From contig DEQW01000001.1 of NCBI GenBank assembly GCA_002360635.1, positions 271,535-335,534 of the forward strand: a stretch of DNA of 64,000 nt, in the 5' to 3' direction. Positions 52,340-60,382 of this stretch are shown in pieces (positions within the stretch are counted from its first letter, which is position 1; each line of letters starts with the position of its first letter). The notes under the pieces are model-generated. The model saw only the letters and a list, made by a program, of their open reading frames with translations, was not told the DNA's origin and did not search any database. Source of the DNA: Flavobacteriaceae bacterium UBA3356. GTDB taxonomy: Bacteria > Bacteroidota > Bacteroidia > Flavobacteriales > Flavobacteriaceae. Both the position numbers and the translations under genes were made by a program.

Positions 52340-53359
52340 TTATTTCTTCTTCCCTGCAAACGGGTCAATAGAAATTCCTATTTGAAAATATCCTGTTGCA
52401 TCCTGATTATTCTCATAGATAAAATCCTGCGTGGGTTCTGCTTTTTCGGTCAAGCGATTACTGATGAAGTTTTGCAATCCACCTTGAAAAGTCCCTATGA
52501 GATAATCGCTAATGCGATGTTCATAGATAATTCCAGATTTTATTTCAAGCTGGCTGTACTCAAAGGTGTCGGCAAAGCCTGGACTATCTACATTTACATA
52601 AAAACCCGTGCTGCCAAAGGTGCTACCTATTGAAAAACGACCATTGTTGCCCACAAATCGTCTAAACAATAACCGTTGTGGCAGGATAAAATCCACTTCC
52701 CATTTAGAGTTTTTAAATTTATGATTATAAGAGAATGTTGGAAAAAATGGCAATTGTGATGTTGGGTCAACAAAAACTATGGCACCCAGCGTTATGGTTG
52801 TACGCTGGGTTCTTTTTATGATAAACGATAAGCCCACTAAACCTTTAATACGCTCAAAACCCTTATCGTTACCATCTACAATGAACGATGCATTATAAAT
52901 AACTGGTTTTTTAAACAAGGTTGAAAAATAGGTAGAACTTAACGCTGCAGAAAAGTTATGAAACCCTACAATGCCATTTTGCTCAAACACATTGGTTGTA
53001 GATGTATTGTCCAGCCCATCAAATTCAAACTCATTGAATTGATAGTTAAGAGAGCCCGTTAAGGTCCATTTTCTGGTTTTATATAGCGGAATATTTGCAG
53101 CGGCTGAAAAGGTTTGCTGTGCTTTAATATCACCTTCTTGAAACGCTTCCCCAAATAATTCTGAATCAAAATTTCTGGATAGACTTTGTCCATATTCAAA
53201 ATTTAAGAATCGGGTTCTGGGAAATTTTTCTTTTATTCCAACAACTGTTTTTTGTTTTAAGGAATCAGTTGGTTGCTTAGTTTTTTCTGTTGATTGTGAA
53301 AAAATTGTTGTAGTTGCTAATACTAGTAAGCAAAATGTTAGATAGTTGATTTTATTCAT
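52340..53359 (-). CDS. DUF6268-like outer membrane protein
   Basis: 339 residues with signal peptide to TIFSQ and a barrel of about 12-14 strands (WTLTGSLNYQFNEFEF, FFPTFSYNHKFKNSKWEVDFILPQ, GYFQIGISIDPFAGKKK). The pattern fits DUF6268-type proteins of Bacteroidota, of unknown function. Its ATG overlaps the stop of a putative short ORF upstream (ATGA), and it lies downstream of mscS. Confidence 0.7.
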   Translation of the reverse strand: MNKINYLTFCLLVLATTTIFSQSTEKTKQPTDSLKQKTVVGIKEKFPRTRFLNFEYGQSLSRNFDSELFGEAFQEGDIKAQQTFSAAANIPLYKTRKWTLTGSLNYQFNEFEFDGLDNTSTTNVFEQNGIVGFHNFSAALSSTYFSTLFKKPVIYNASFIVDGNDKGFERIKGLVGLSFIIKRTQRTTITLGAIVFVDPTSQLPFFPTFSYNHKFKNSKWEVDFILPQRLLFRRFVGNNGRFSIGSTFGSTGFYVNVDSPGFADTFEYSQLEIKSGIIYEHRISDYLIGTFQGGLQNFISNRLTEKAEPTQDFIYENNQDATGYFQIGISIDPFAGKKK

Positions 53360-53469
53360 TTTGTGGTTTTGATTCTTTTGGGATTATTATTCTGAAAATT
53401 AATTTCTGAATTCATTAATTGAATTAGGACATAGATCATTATTACAATGCCAATAAAATTGGAATACAT
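53356..53469 (-). CDS. Possible small membrane protein (37 aa)
   Basis: Short ORF between mscS and the DUF6268-like gene: MYSNFIGIVIMIYVLIQL forms one TM helix, followed by a polar basic tail (NNNPKRIKTTK). The stop overlaps the next ATG as ATGA, which supports translation. The frame stays open upstream to 53580 inside mscS, so a longer form cannot be excluded. Weakly supported. Confidence 0.35.
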   Translation of the reverse strand: MYSNFIGIVIMIYVLIQLMNSEINFQNNNPKRIKTTK

Positions 53470-53491
53470 AGAAGATATTGAGACATCATTT

Positions 53492-54598
53492 TTATGTTTT
53501 ATTTTTAATAAGGTTTGGGTTATTTTCCTTAAATACCAACGTTCTATGCGGAAAAGGAATCTCAATACCTTCATTCTCAAAGCGTTTTTTTATGCTCTCG
53601 TACAAATCGCACTTCATTACAAAAGCATCTGTAAAATTGCTCGCCCAAGCCCAAGCACGTAAGGTTACCGAAGAATCGTCCAAACTGATTACCCTTACAA
53701 TGACTTTTTTCACGTTGTTATACTTATCTAATTCAGATCTGTTGTCTATAAGATTAGGATGGTCTTCACATTCTTCTCTCATAATGTGTTTTGCCAAATT
53801 AACATCGCTATCATAGGAAATTCCTATTTCAATCCATTGGCAACACATACGTTCGCCAAGGTCATAATTGATAAGCTTTTCTTTGTTAATGATAGCGTTA
53901 GGAATGACAATCATCTTGTTTTCGTAATTACGAATGACGGTATGGCGAAGGGTAATATCGGTAACGGTACCCACCATAGTATCCGTGACCTTAATGATGT
54001 CGCCTATTTTAAAGGGTTTGAAAAAAATGATAAAAAGCCCACCCACTAAATTTGAAAGTGCTTCTTGTGATGCAACACCTGCCACTACCGCGAGTATTCC
54101 TGCACCACCCAGTGCTGTCGCCGCAAAACTGCGCATAGACTCAAAAGCGAGTAAAATGAAAATTCCCCCTAAAAAATAAACACCGAAAATGGCTATGTAC
54201 CTTAAAAACTTATAGCTGGTCGTATCCTCATTTTGAGCGGTGCGTTCCTTGATTTTGCGTTTAAACCAAGTTTGAACGAGTGATACAGCAACCAGCGTAA
54301 TTACAGCAACAATACCCAGGTACAACACGAGATTAAAATTCTCGGTAGCTACTTTATATTGTTCCTTATCTATGAATATGAACGTAAGTGCCATTATCCC
54401 CAAAACAATCCAGAGTGCATTGAGTATTTTTTGTATCAAATGGATGGTTACTGGTTCTTCATTGGGATGCTTTCTGCGATAACGCTTTTCCAACCAGTTG
54501 TGAAACAATTTTGTGATGAAACGTAATAGCACTACTATGCCGATAACGATAACCGCATAGATAATGGCTTGTTTATAGGTTTCCCAGAATGAACTCAT
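53492..54598 (-). CDS. mscS: MscS-family mechanosensitive channel
   Basis: 368 residues: three or four N-terminal TM helices, a pore helix region with FAATALGGAGILAVVAGVASQEALSNLVGGLFIIFF-type sequence (glycine/alanine-rich TM3), and beta domain (FKIGDIIKV, GTVTDITLRHTVIRNYENK, VIPNAIINKEKLIN). Gated by membrane tension. Its ATG overlaps the stop of the upstream small gene (TAATG). Confidence 0.9.
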   Translation of the reverse strand: MSSFWETYKQAIIYAVIVIGIVVLLRFITKLFHNWLEKRYRRKHPNEEPVTIHLIQKILNALWIVLGIMALTFIFIDKEQYKVATENFNLVLYLGIVAVITLVAVSLVQTWFKRKIKERTAQNEDTTSYKFLRYIAIFGVYFLGGIFILLAFESMRSFAATALGGAGILAVVAGVASQEALSNLVGGLFIIFFKPFKIGDIIKVTDTMVGTVTDITLRHTVIRNYENKMIVIPNAIINKEKLINYDLGERMCCQWIEIGISYDSDVNLAKHIMREECEDHPNLIDNRSELDKYNNVKKVIVRVISLDDSSVTLRAWAWASNFTDAFVMKCDLYESIKKRFENEGIEIPFPHRTLVFKENNPNLIKNKT

Positions 54599-54882
54599 TA
54601 GACTATAGTTGAATTAATAGTATAGGTATATGACATTGATTGTTTTCTATTTGACATTTCAGAAAGGAACATTTTCTTGGTAGCAGTTGTAATATCAAAA
54701 ACAATTTCACTTTTAGAACTGTTTTGCATTGCATCTATAAAAAATAATATGCGTTGCAAATCTGCTTCCGTATAAGTGTCCATTATACGAACTGCCAACT
54801 TCGGTTTTTTGCTTTGTGTGTAATAGAACATAAAATTTTCTTTTTTGGGGGTTCTCAAACCTTTTAGTAAACCATAAACCAT
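54598..54882 (-). CDS. Small hypothetical protein upstream of mscS
   Basis: 94 residues, no signal or TM: acidic/helical core RIMDTYTEADLQRILFFIDAM then a Ser/Thr-rich tail. I recognise no family. An internal Met at 54831 (MFYYTQSKK) is an alternative start. The stop shares one base with the mscS start codon (TAATG), which implies coupling and supports a real gene. Confidence 0.5.
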   Translation of the reverse strand: MVYGLLKGLRTPKKENFMFYYTQSKKPKLAVRIMDTYTEADLQRILFFIDAMQNSSKSEIVFDITTATKKMFLSEMSNRKQSMSYTYTINSTIV

Positions 54883-54915
54883 TCATCTGAAAAAAACCTA
54901 AAAGGCTTGGAACCA

Positions 54916-55134
54916 CTATAATTTATCTTGATAAAAAACGATTGGTTGTCTTGTCGTAACTTGACGTTGTAAGTTTTTCTTGTTGCTTTCAAAGCATTCA
55001 AGGTTATTACTATTTTCAACTTCACAATTGATAGTTTCTTCAATCGTATTTAAGGTAATTGCTTCTTGAGCAAGCGCTATCGAAGACACGAGTGAGAGCG
55101 TTATACCAATTATCCATTTAACGAGTGTAATCAT
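54916..55134 (-). CDS. Small secreted protein
   Basis: 72 residues with a clear signal peptide (WIIGITLSLVSSIALAQ) and a 50-residue mature part containing two Cys (NCEVENSNNLECFES) that could form a disulfide. No family recognised. First gene of the leftward mscS cluster, preceded by an AGTTC-N10-GAACT inverted repeat. Confidence 0.55.
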   Translation of the reverse strand: MITLVKWIIGITLSLVSSIALAQEAITLNTIEETINCEVENSNNLECFESNKKNLQRQVTTRQPIVFYQDKL

Positions 55135-55160
55135 TTCTTTTTGTTTATTTTATTTTAGTT

Positions 55161-55180
55161 AGTTCAGAATTAAAAGAACT
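55161..55180. promoter_or_regulatory. AGTTC-N10-GAACT inverted repeat (site A)
   Basis: AGTTC at 55161-55165 and GAACT at 55176-55180, in front of the small secreted protein gene and just after the GbsR/MarR gene. The same sequence and spacing recur at 56542-56561, which suggests binding of the regulator encoded between them. Confidence 0.45.
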
Positions 55181-55205
55181 CAATTTGACAAAAAAATAGT
55201 CATTG

Positions 55206-55664
55206 CTATTTTTTCCAGTTTTTTATAATTTTAATGCTTTCTTTTTGATAGTAAGCAATGAATTCTGTGAGCTCTTTTAGCTGCTCATTAAATTCCTTGG
55301 TATCCTTTGTTCTGTTTTTTAGAATATCCTTGAGTAGCTCATTATAGCCCGTAAGTCCATTCATACTATCCATAAAGGCATTTTGCCACTGCCCCATTTT
55401 TGAGTAAAAATAACGCTTGCGGTCACCAGGCTTGGTTTTATAGCCTATGCGTTTTAACATCAACAAATTATTTACAGCATTACTGGTTGCACTTTTGCTT
55501 AATCCTAAAGCTTCTCTTATATCGTCAAAGGTAAGCTCTACGGTATCAGAAATGGTCAACAAAGCATTTACCCGTGCCGAAGCTGGCGAAAGCCCCATAT
55601 TTTCTTGAACTACACCAAAACTCTCAATGAGTTCTTTTTGTTTGTCTGTTAATGTATTGCTCAT
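55206..55664 (-). CDS. GbsR/MarR-family transcriptional regulator
   Basis: 152 residues: winged helix with LTFDDIREALGLSKSATSNAVNNLLMLKRIGYKTKPGDRKRYFY, preceded by the GbsR-type N-terminus (ESFGVVQENMGLSPASARVNALL) and followed by a helical C-terminus. No Cys. Likely represses envelope or export genes; the inverted repeats on both sides (55161 and 56542) are candidate operators. A half site TAGTTCT lies 7 nt behind its own start. Confidence 0.85.
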   Translation of the reverse strand: MSNTLTDKQKELIESFGVVQENMGLSPASARVNALLTISDTVELTFDDIREALGLSKSATSNAVNNLLMLKRIGYKTKPGDRKRYFYSKMGQWQNAFMDSMNGLTGYNELLKDILKNRTKDTKEFNEQLKELTEFIAYYQKESIKIIKNWKK

Positions 55665-55713
55665 AATGTTTAGTTCTGTGCTGGCCTTTCTTCAATTAAT
55701 CCTTATATTTCAG

Positions 55714-56469
55714 TTATTCTGTTATCCAGTTTTTGGCCTTATCCAATTCCTTCATTTCAAAAAATTTCATGTCTAACCCAGGTGTTATAAAATCACCAAC
55801 GCTTGCAAATGTTTTTATCCACTTTGCATCAGAAACAACAGCATATTTTTTAATGTTACCTATCGCTTTGAAATCAATTTTTATTCCTTGTACTAATGCT
55901 TTAAAACTATCTATAGAAGGAAACGAATCAAAAACTACCATAATGTTAAGTTTTTCGCTTTTTTCTCCATCACTAATCAAGTTGTACAAGGCAGTCATAG
56001 CTGCGTGATTCACTTTATCGTGATTAATATGCACTTGATAAGCTCTTGGGCTTAGTTTCTCAATTTCGATATTTGAATTATAATCTTCTATATCGTATTC
56101 CTTTATGACTCCTTTATTGAGCCAATTGATTGCTTCCTTTCGTTCATCTTCGTCAAATACTTTCATAGGAATACTTGGCGTGAGAAAATTTCCCACTGAA
56201 ACAGCATTTTCCAACCAATCATTATCCGTCAAAATTGCATATTTTTCTACAACATTAAGTGCATTTGCTTTCATACTCCAAATCTCATCTAATGATGATA
56301 AACCTTTTGGCATTGGCATTTCATCAATTACACCCAGTAATTTTATCTTTTGTCCATTCTCTTTAAATTCCTTAAAGGCTTTACTCAATATATCAGCATC
56401 TTCTTCAGTCAATTTCCCCGTTGTCTCGAATTCGTAAATCTCTGTGTTTTCAATTTTCCTTAATTCCAT
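55714..56469 (-). CDS. Two-repeat STAS/SEC14-like (SpoIIAA-like) protein
   Basis: 251 residues from MELRKIENTEIY (an earlier in-frame ATG at 56526 would lie downstream of the -7 element by only a few bases and adds an unconserved basic tail). Two SpoIIAA-like repeats, each with a KYAILTDNDWLENA or KYAVVSDAKWIKTF strand and the terminal pattern VGNFLTPSIPMKVFDEDE or VGDFITPGLDMKFFEMKE. Paralogue of the protein at 40221. Function unknown. Confidence 0.77.
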   Translation of the reverse strand: MELRKIENTEIYEFETTGKLTEEDADILSKAFKEFKENGQKIKLLGVIDEMPMPKGLSSLDEIWSMKANALNVVEKYAILTDNDWLENAVSVGNFLTPSIPMKVFDEDERKEAINWLNKGVIKEYDIEDYNSNIEIEKLSPRAYQVHINHDKVNHAAMTALYNLISDGEKSEKLNIMVVFDSFPSIDSFKALVQGIKIDFKAIGNIKKYAVVSDAKWIKTFASVGDFITPGLDMKFFEMKELDKAKNWITE

Positions 56470-56523
56470 TTCTTCTAATTTAAATGTTCGTAATTTATTT
56501 TTTGATTTTGCAGAGATCAAATA

Positions 56524-56561
56524 CAAATATAGGGTTTTTTTAGTTCTGTTAAAAGAGAACT
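56524..56561 (-). promoter_or_regulatory. Promoter with AGTTC-N10-GAACT operator (site B)
   Basis: On the minus strand the -7 element TATATTTG (56531-56524) is overlapped upstream by AGTTC (56542-56546) and GAACT (56557-56561), i.e. across the -33 region. Placement fits repression of the STAS gene. Same arms and spacing as the site at 55161. Confidence 0.5.
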
Positions 56562-56654
56562 GATATGTTGTGTTTTATTTAACGAAATTTCTATCTCTTT
56601 ACAAAATCTTCCAAAAAAATAAATTTCTAAAAAAATAGTTAATGTATTATATTT

Positions 56655-56677
56655 TAATAGTAATACTATTATTTTTG
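56655..56677 (+). promoter_or_regulatory. tetR promoter with palindromic operator
   Basis: TAATAGTA-A-TACTATTA (56655-56671), a perfect 8-bp inverted repeat, overlaps the first bases of a perfect -7 element TATTTTTG (56670-56677). Expected autoregulatory operator for the TetR-type protein whose ATG is 14 nt downstream; it would also control the export operon. Confidence 0.6.
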
Positions 56678-56691
56678 CTAAAATTTTAAAA

Positions 56692-57366
56692 ATGGAAGAG
56701 TTATTAAAGAATTTACAAATAAGGGTAAATGAAAACTTATACCTAAAAGACCCCGAGTCTTCTTCTCTTGGAAAAAAAATAATTGAAAACAGCATTATCC
56801 TTATTGAAGAAATAGGTTTTGAAGGATTTACCTTCAAGAAATTGGGTGATAGAATACAATCTCCCGAAGCATCAATATATCGTTATTTTGAAAACAAGCA
56901 CAAGCTATTATTATATCTTACCAGTTGGTATTGGTCTTGGAAAGAGTACCAGCTTGTTATAAAGACCTATAGTATACCAAATCCTCAAAAAAAGCTTGAC
57001 CTTATTTTGGAAATCATAACACAATCTGTAGAAACTGATTCTAACTTTTCGCATATTAATGAGGTAAAGCTCAACACAATTGTTATTAATGAAAATTCAA
57101 AATCATTTCTTACAAAAGAAGTAGATGAAGATAACAAACAAGGTTATTTTTTAATATATAAGCGGCTTATAAATAGAATAAAAGATATAATCTTAGAGGT
57201 AAATCCCAACTATCCATTTCCTTCTTCATTGGCTAGTACTATCGTTGATGGTTCTTTACACCAACACTTCTTAAAAAAACATTTTCCTACTATAACTGAT
57301 TGCAACAAAGTTGTTTCTCCAACAGATTTTTACAAAAATTTAGTCTTTAAAACTTTAGATGTTTAA
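56692..57366 (+). CDS. TetR/AcrR-family regulator
   Basis: 224 residues. After a 25-residue N-terminal extension comes a TetR helix-turn-helix (IIENSIILIEEIGFEGFTFKKLGDRIQSPEASIYRYFENKHKLL; recognition helix PEASIYRYF), then an all-helical ligand domain. Three nucleotides before the ABC gene, so it heads and probably represses the export operon 56692-61795. Ligand unknown. Confidence 0.85.
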   Translation: MEELLKNLQIRVNENLYLKDPESSSLGKKIIENSIILIEEIGFEGFTFKKLGDRIQSPEASIYRYFENKHKLLLYLTSWYWSWKEYQLVIKTYSIPNPQKKLDLILEIITQSVETDSNFSHINEVKLNTIVINENSKSFLTKEVDEDNKQGYFLIYKRLINRIKDIILEVNPNYPFPSSLASTIVDGSLHQHFLKKHFPTITDCNKVVSPTDFYKNLVFKTLDV

Positions 57367-57369
57367 GCT

Positions 57370-59037
57370 ATGAAAAAAACAATGACCTCTTGGCAACGCT
57401 TTGTTGGCTTATTGGAACTGGATAAACGTGATATAAGGCAAATAATATATTACGCAATATTTGCTGGGGTTGTAGCGCTTTCGCTTCCACTTGGAATTCA
57501 GGCGATAGTAAACCTTATTCAAGGTGCACAAATCTCATCCTCTTGGGTTGTACTTGTTGTTCTAGTGACACTAGGGGTGGCATTTCAAGGTGGTTTACAA
57601 TTAATGCAGGTTCGTATTTTAGAAAATATTCAGCAAAAAATCTTTACCCGATCATCATTTGAATTTGCTTATCGGTTTCCAAAAATCAAAACTAGTGAGT
57701 TAGGCAAATATTACCCTCCAGAGTTGGCTAATCGTTTTTTTGACACATTAATCGTCCAAAAGGGTTTATCAAAAATTTTAATAGATTTTCCCGCGGCCAT
57801 TTTACAAATAATTTTCGGACTACTATTATTATCTTTTTACCATCCCTTTTTTATTGTATATGGTTTTTTTTTAGTGCTTCTCATTTATGGTGTATTTCGT
57901 TTTACAGCTAAAAAGGGGCTTGAAACCAGTCTTAAGGAGTCTAATGAAAAATACAAAGTAGCACATTGGATACAAGAGATAGCAAGGTCATTAATTAGCT
58001 TTAAATTATCTGGGAATACAAATGTAGCTATGCAAAGAAATGATACTTTAACTTCTAAATATTTGGATGCTAGAGAAAATCATTTTAGGGTGTTATTGCT
58101 CCAATTTATACAAATGGTTGGCTTTAAGGTTTTGGTTACAGCCGGATTATTAATTATTGGAGGACTGTTGGTACTTAACCAACAAATGAATATTGGTCAG
58201 TTTGTTGCAGCAGAAATTATTATTCTTTTAATTATTACATCTGTAGAAAAATTAATTACTGGTTTAGAAACTTTTTACGATGTGCTTACCTCTTTAGAAA
58301 AAATAGGGCAAGTAGTCGATAAAGAGTTGGAGCTACAAGAAGGCATTGATCCTTTTGAAACACAAGGTTTTTTTATGTTAGAAATGGAAAATATAGCTTA
58401 TACCTCACCAAATGGCTACCAAATTTTAAAGAATGTAAATTTTTCAATTAAATCAAAAGAACGTGTTTTACTAGATGGGCTTTCAGGTTCGGGTAAATCT
58501 ACACTATTAAAGCTCCTTTCTGGACTAATTATCCCCAATAGTGGTTCTTTTTATATAAACAATAATTCAATTAAAGGTATCTGGCTTAATAAGTATCGAA
58601 CAAAAGTAGGTCAGGTTCTACCAGAGCAACATCCTTTTGAAGGGACACTGTTTGAAAATATAACCTTCAATGATCCATCAATCTCTCAGGAACGAGTAAA
58701 CCAAGTGTTAGATAAAATAGGCTTGCTCCCCTTTATAAAAGAACAACCCAACGGCCTACAAACTATGTTATATCCAGAAGGAAAGCAAATTCCATATACA
58801 ATTTCAAAGCGTATTGTCATTGCCAGGGCTATCGTACACGCTCCAGAAATACTATTGTTAAAAGATCCGTTAGAGCATTTTGACGCTACAGAAGCACAAC
58901 GCATTATTGAGTATTTATCAGACCCAATACATCCCTGGACCATAATAGTATCCTCCCGAAATGCTTTATGGAGGAAACATTGCACAAAAGTACTGAAACT
59001 AAATAGTGGAACTTTAATAAGTAAACCAGATGCTTAA
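57370..59037 (+). CDS. Type I secretion-like ABC transporter with degenerate ATPase motifs
   Basis: 555 residues: six-TM ABC exporter domain (about 20-310) and a nucleotide-binding domain (about 345-550). Walker A is intact (LSGSGKSTLLK), but the signature region reads PYTISKRIVIARAI instead of LSGGQ. Walker B reads ILLLKDPLEHFD, with Lys and Asp where Asp and Glu are expected, and no His switch is obvious (VSSRNA). With the HlyD and TolC genes it forms a complete export system, yet normal ATP hydrolysis is questionable. Overlaps hlyD by 8 nt. Confidence 0.82.
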   Translation: MKKTMTSWQRFVGLLELDKRDIRQIIYYAIFAGVVALSLPLGIQAIVNLIQGAQISSSWVVLVVLVTLGVAFQGGLQLMQVRILENIQQKIFTRSSFEFAYRFPKIKTSELGKYYPPELANRFFDTLIVQKGLSKILIDFPAAILQIIFGLLLLSFYHPFFIVYGFFLVLLIYGVFRFTAKKGLETSLKESNEKYKVAHWIQEIARSLISFKLSGNTNVAMQRNDTLTSKYLDARENHFRVLLLQFIQMVGFKVLVTAGLLIIGGLLVLNQQMNIGQFVAAEIIILLIITSVEKLITGLETFYDVLTSLEKIGQVVDKELELQEGIDPFETQGFFMLEMENIAYTSPNGYQILKNVNFSIKSKERVLLDGLSGSGKSTLLKLLSGLIIPNSGSFYINNNSIKGIWLNKYRTKVGQVLPEQHPFEGTLFENITFNDPSISQERVNQVLDKIGLLPFIKEQPNGLQTMLYPEGKQIPYTISKRIVIARAIVHAPEILLLKDPLEHFDATEAQRIIEYLSDPIHPWTIIVSSRNALWRKHCTKVLKLNSGTLISKPDA

Positions 59038-60382
59038 TATTTCATATAATCAACTTAGTAAGAAGGTGAGCTTAAAAGAGTATAGCGCATTTTCTAAAGT
59101 ATTTAAGAACAAACATTATAAAATGTTCAATAGGTTTTTGTTAGTTTTTGGCGTAATCACTATCATATTTTTATTTCTCCCTTGGACCCAAAATGTTACT
59201 GGCAATGGATTTGTAACAACACTTGCGCCAGACCAACGCCCACAAACCATACAATCACAAATTCCAGGACGTATTGAGAAATGGTATGTAAGAGAAGGTG
59301 ATTTTGTAAAAAAAGGGGATACTATATTATTTATTTCAGAAATTAAAACTGAATATCAAGATCCAATGCTTGTAGAACGCACCAATGCGCAACGCGATGC
59401 CAAAACGCAAAAAATACAATCTTATTCAGGGAAAATAAATGCTTTAAAGAGCCAAGTAACCGCACTACAAAAAGAAAACAGACTAAAATTACAGCAGGCA
59501 GAAAACAAATTAAAACAGCTCGACTTAAAAGTTAAGAGCGATAGTATTGATTTAGAAGCTGCAAGGATAAATCTTGATATTGCAGAGAGACAATTTAACC
59601 GAACACAAACTTTACAAACTGAAGGCCTCAAATCTCTAGCCGATGTCGAAGAAAAGAGATTGAAGCTTCAAGAAACACAAGCAAAGCTTATTTCTCAAGA
59701 AAATAAGTATTTAACCAGTCAAAATGAAGTTATAAATGCTCAGGTTGAATTGAGTAGAATTTCAGCAGAATATGCCGATAAAATTGCAAAAGTCAGTAGT
59801 GATCGTTACACTGCAGAGTCTAACCAATTTGAAGCTATTTCAGAAGTTCAAAAAATTGAGAACCAATCTGCTAACTACAAAATACGTCAAAGCCTGTATT
59901 ATGTTACTGCCCCTCAAAACGGTTATATTAATAAAGCCATACGAGCAGGTTTAGGCGAAACTTTTAAAGAAGGTGAGCGTTTAGTAAATATTATGCCTTC
60001 AGATTATGATCTTGCAGTAGAAACATATGTTACACCTATTGATCTTCCCTTAATACACTTAAATGAAAAAGTCCGCATTCAATTTGACGGATGGCCTGCA
60101 ATCTTCTTTCGAGGTTGGCCTAATGCTTCATTTGGTACATACGGCGGAAAAATTGTAGCAGTTGAAACTTTTATAAGCCCAAATGGAAAGTATAGAGTCC
60201 TCATAGCACCAGACCCTAGTACAGAGCCTTGGCCAAAAAACATACGTGTAGGATCTGGAGCATACACCATAGCATTGCTTGAAGATGTTCCTATCTGGTA
60301 CGAAATATGGCGAAAACTCAATGGTTTTCCACCCGATTATTATACCCCTACAAATGCTGAGCAACCAAAAAATAAAGAATAG
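59030..60382 (+). CDS. HlyD-family membrane fusion protein
   Basis: 450 residues: a single TM (FLLVFGVITIIFLFLPW), lipoyl half (IPGRIEKWYVREGDFVKKGD), a long coiled coil (about 115-280) and second half (YYVTAPQNGYINKAIRAGLGE) with beta-barrel domain. Periplasmic adaptor of the ABC/TolC exporter. Its coding region starts inside the ABC gene and ends directly before the TolC-type ATG. Confidence 0.88.
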   Translation: MLNISYNQLSKKVSLKEYSAFSKVFKNKHYKMFNRFLLVFGVITIIFLFLPWTQNVTGNGFVTTLAPDQRPQTIQSQIPGRIEKWYVREGDFVKKGDTILFISEIKTEYQDPMLVERTNAQRDAKTQKIQSYSGKINALKSQVTALQKENRLKLQQAENKLKQLDLKVKSDSIDLEAARINLDIAERQFNRTQTLQTEGLKSLADVEEKRLKLQETQAKLISQENKYLTSQNEVINAQVELSRISAEYADKIAKVSSDRYTAESNQFEAISEVQKIENQSANYKIRQSLYYVTAPQNGYINKAIRAGLGETFKEGERLVNIMPSDYDLAVETYVTPIDLPLIHLNEKVRIQFDGWPAIFFRGWPNASFGTYGGKIVAVETFISPNGKYRVLIAPDPSTEPWPKNIRVGSGAYTIALLEDVPIWYEIWRKLNGFPPDYYTPTNAEQPKNKE

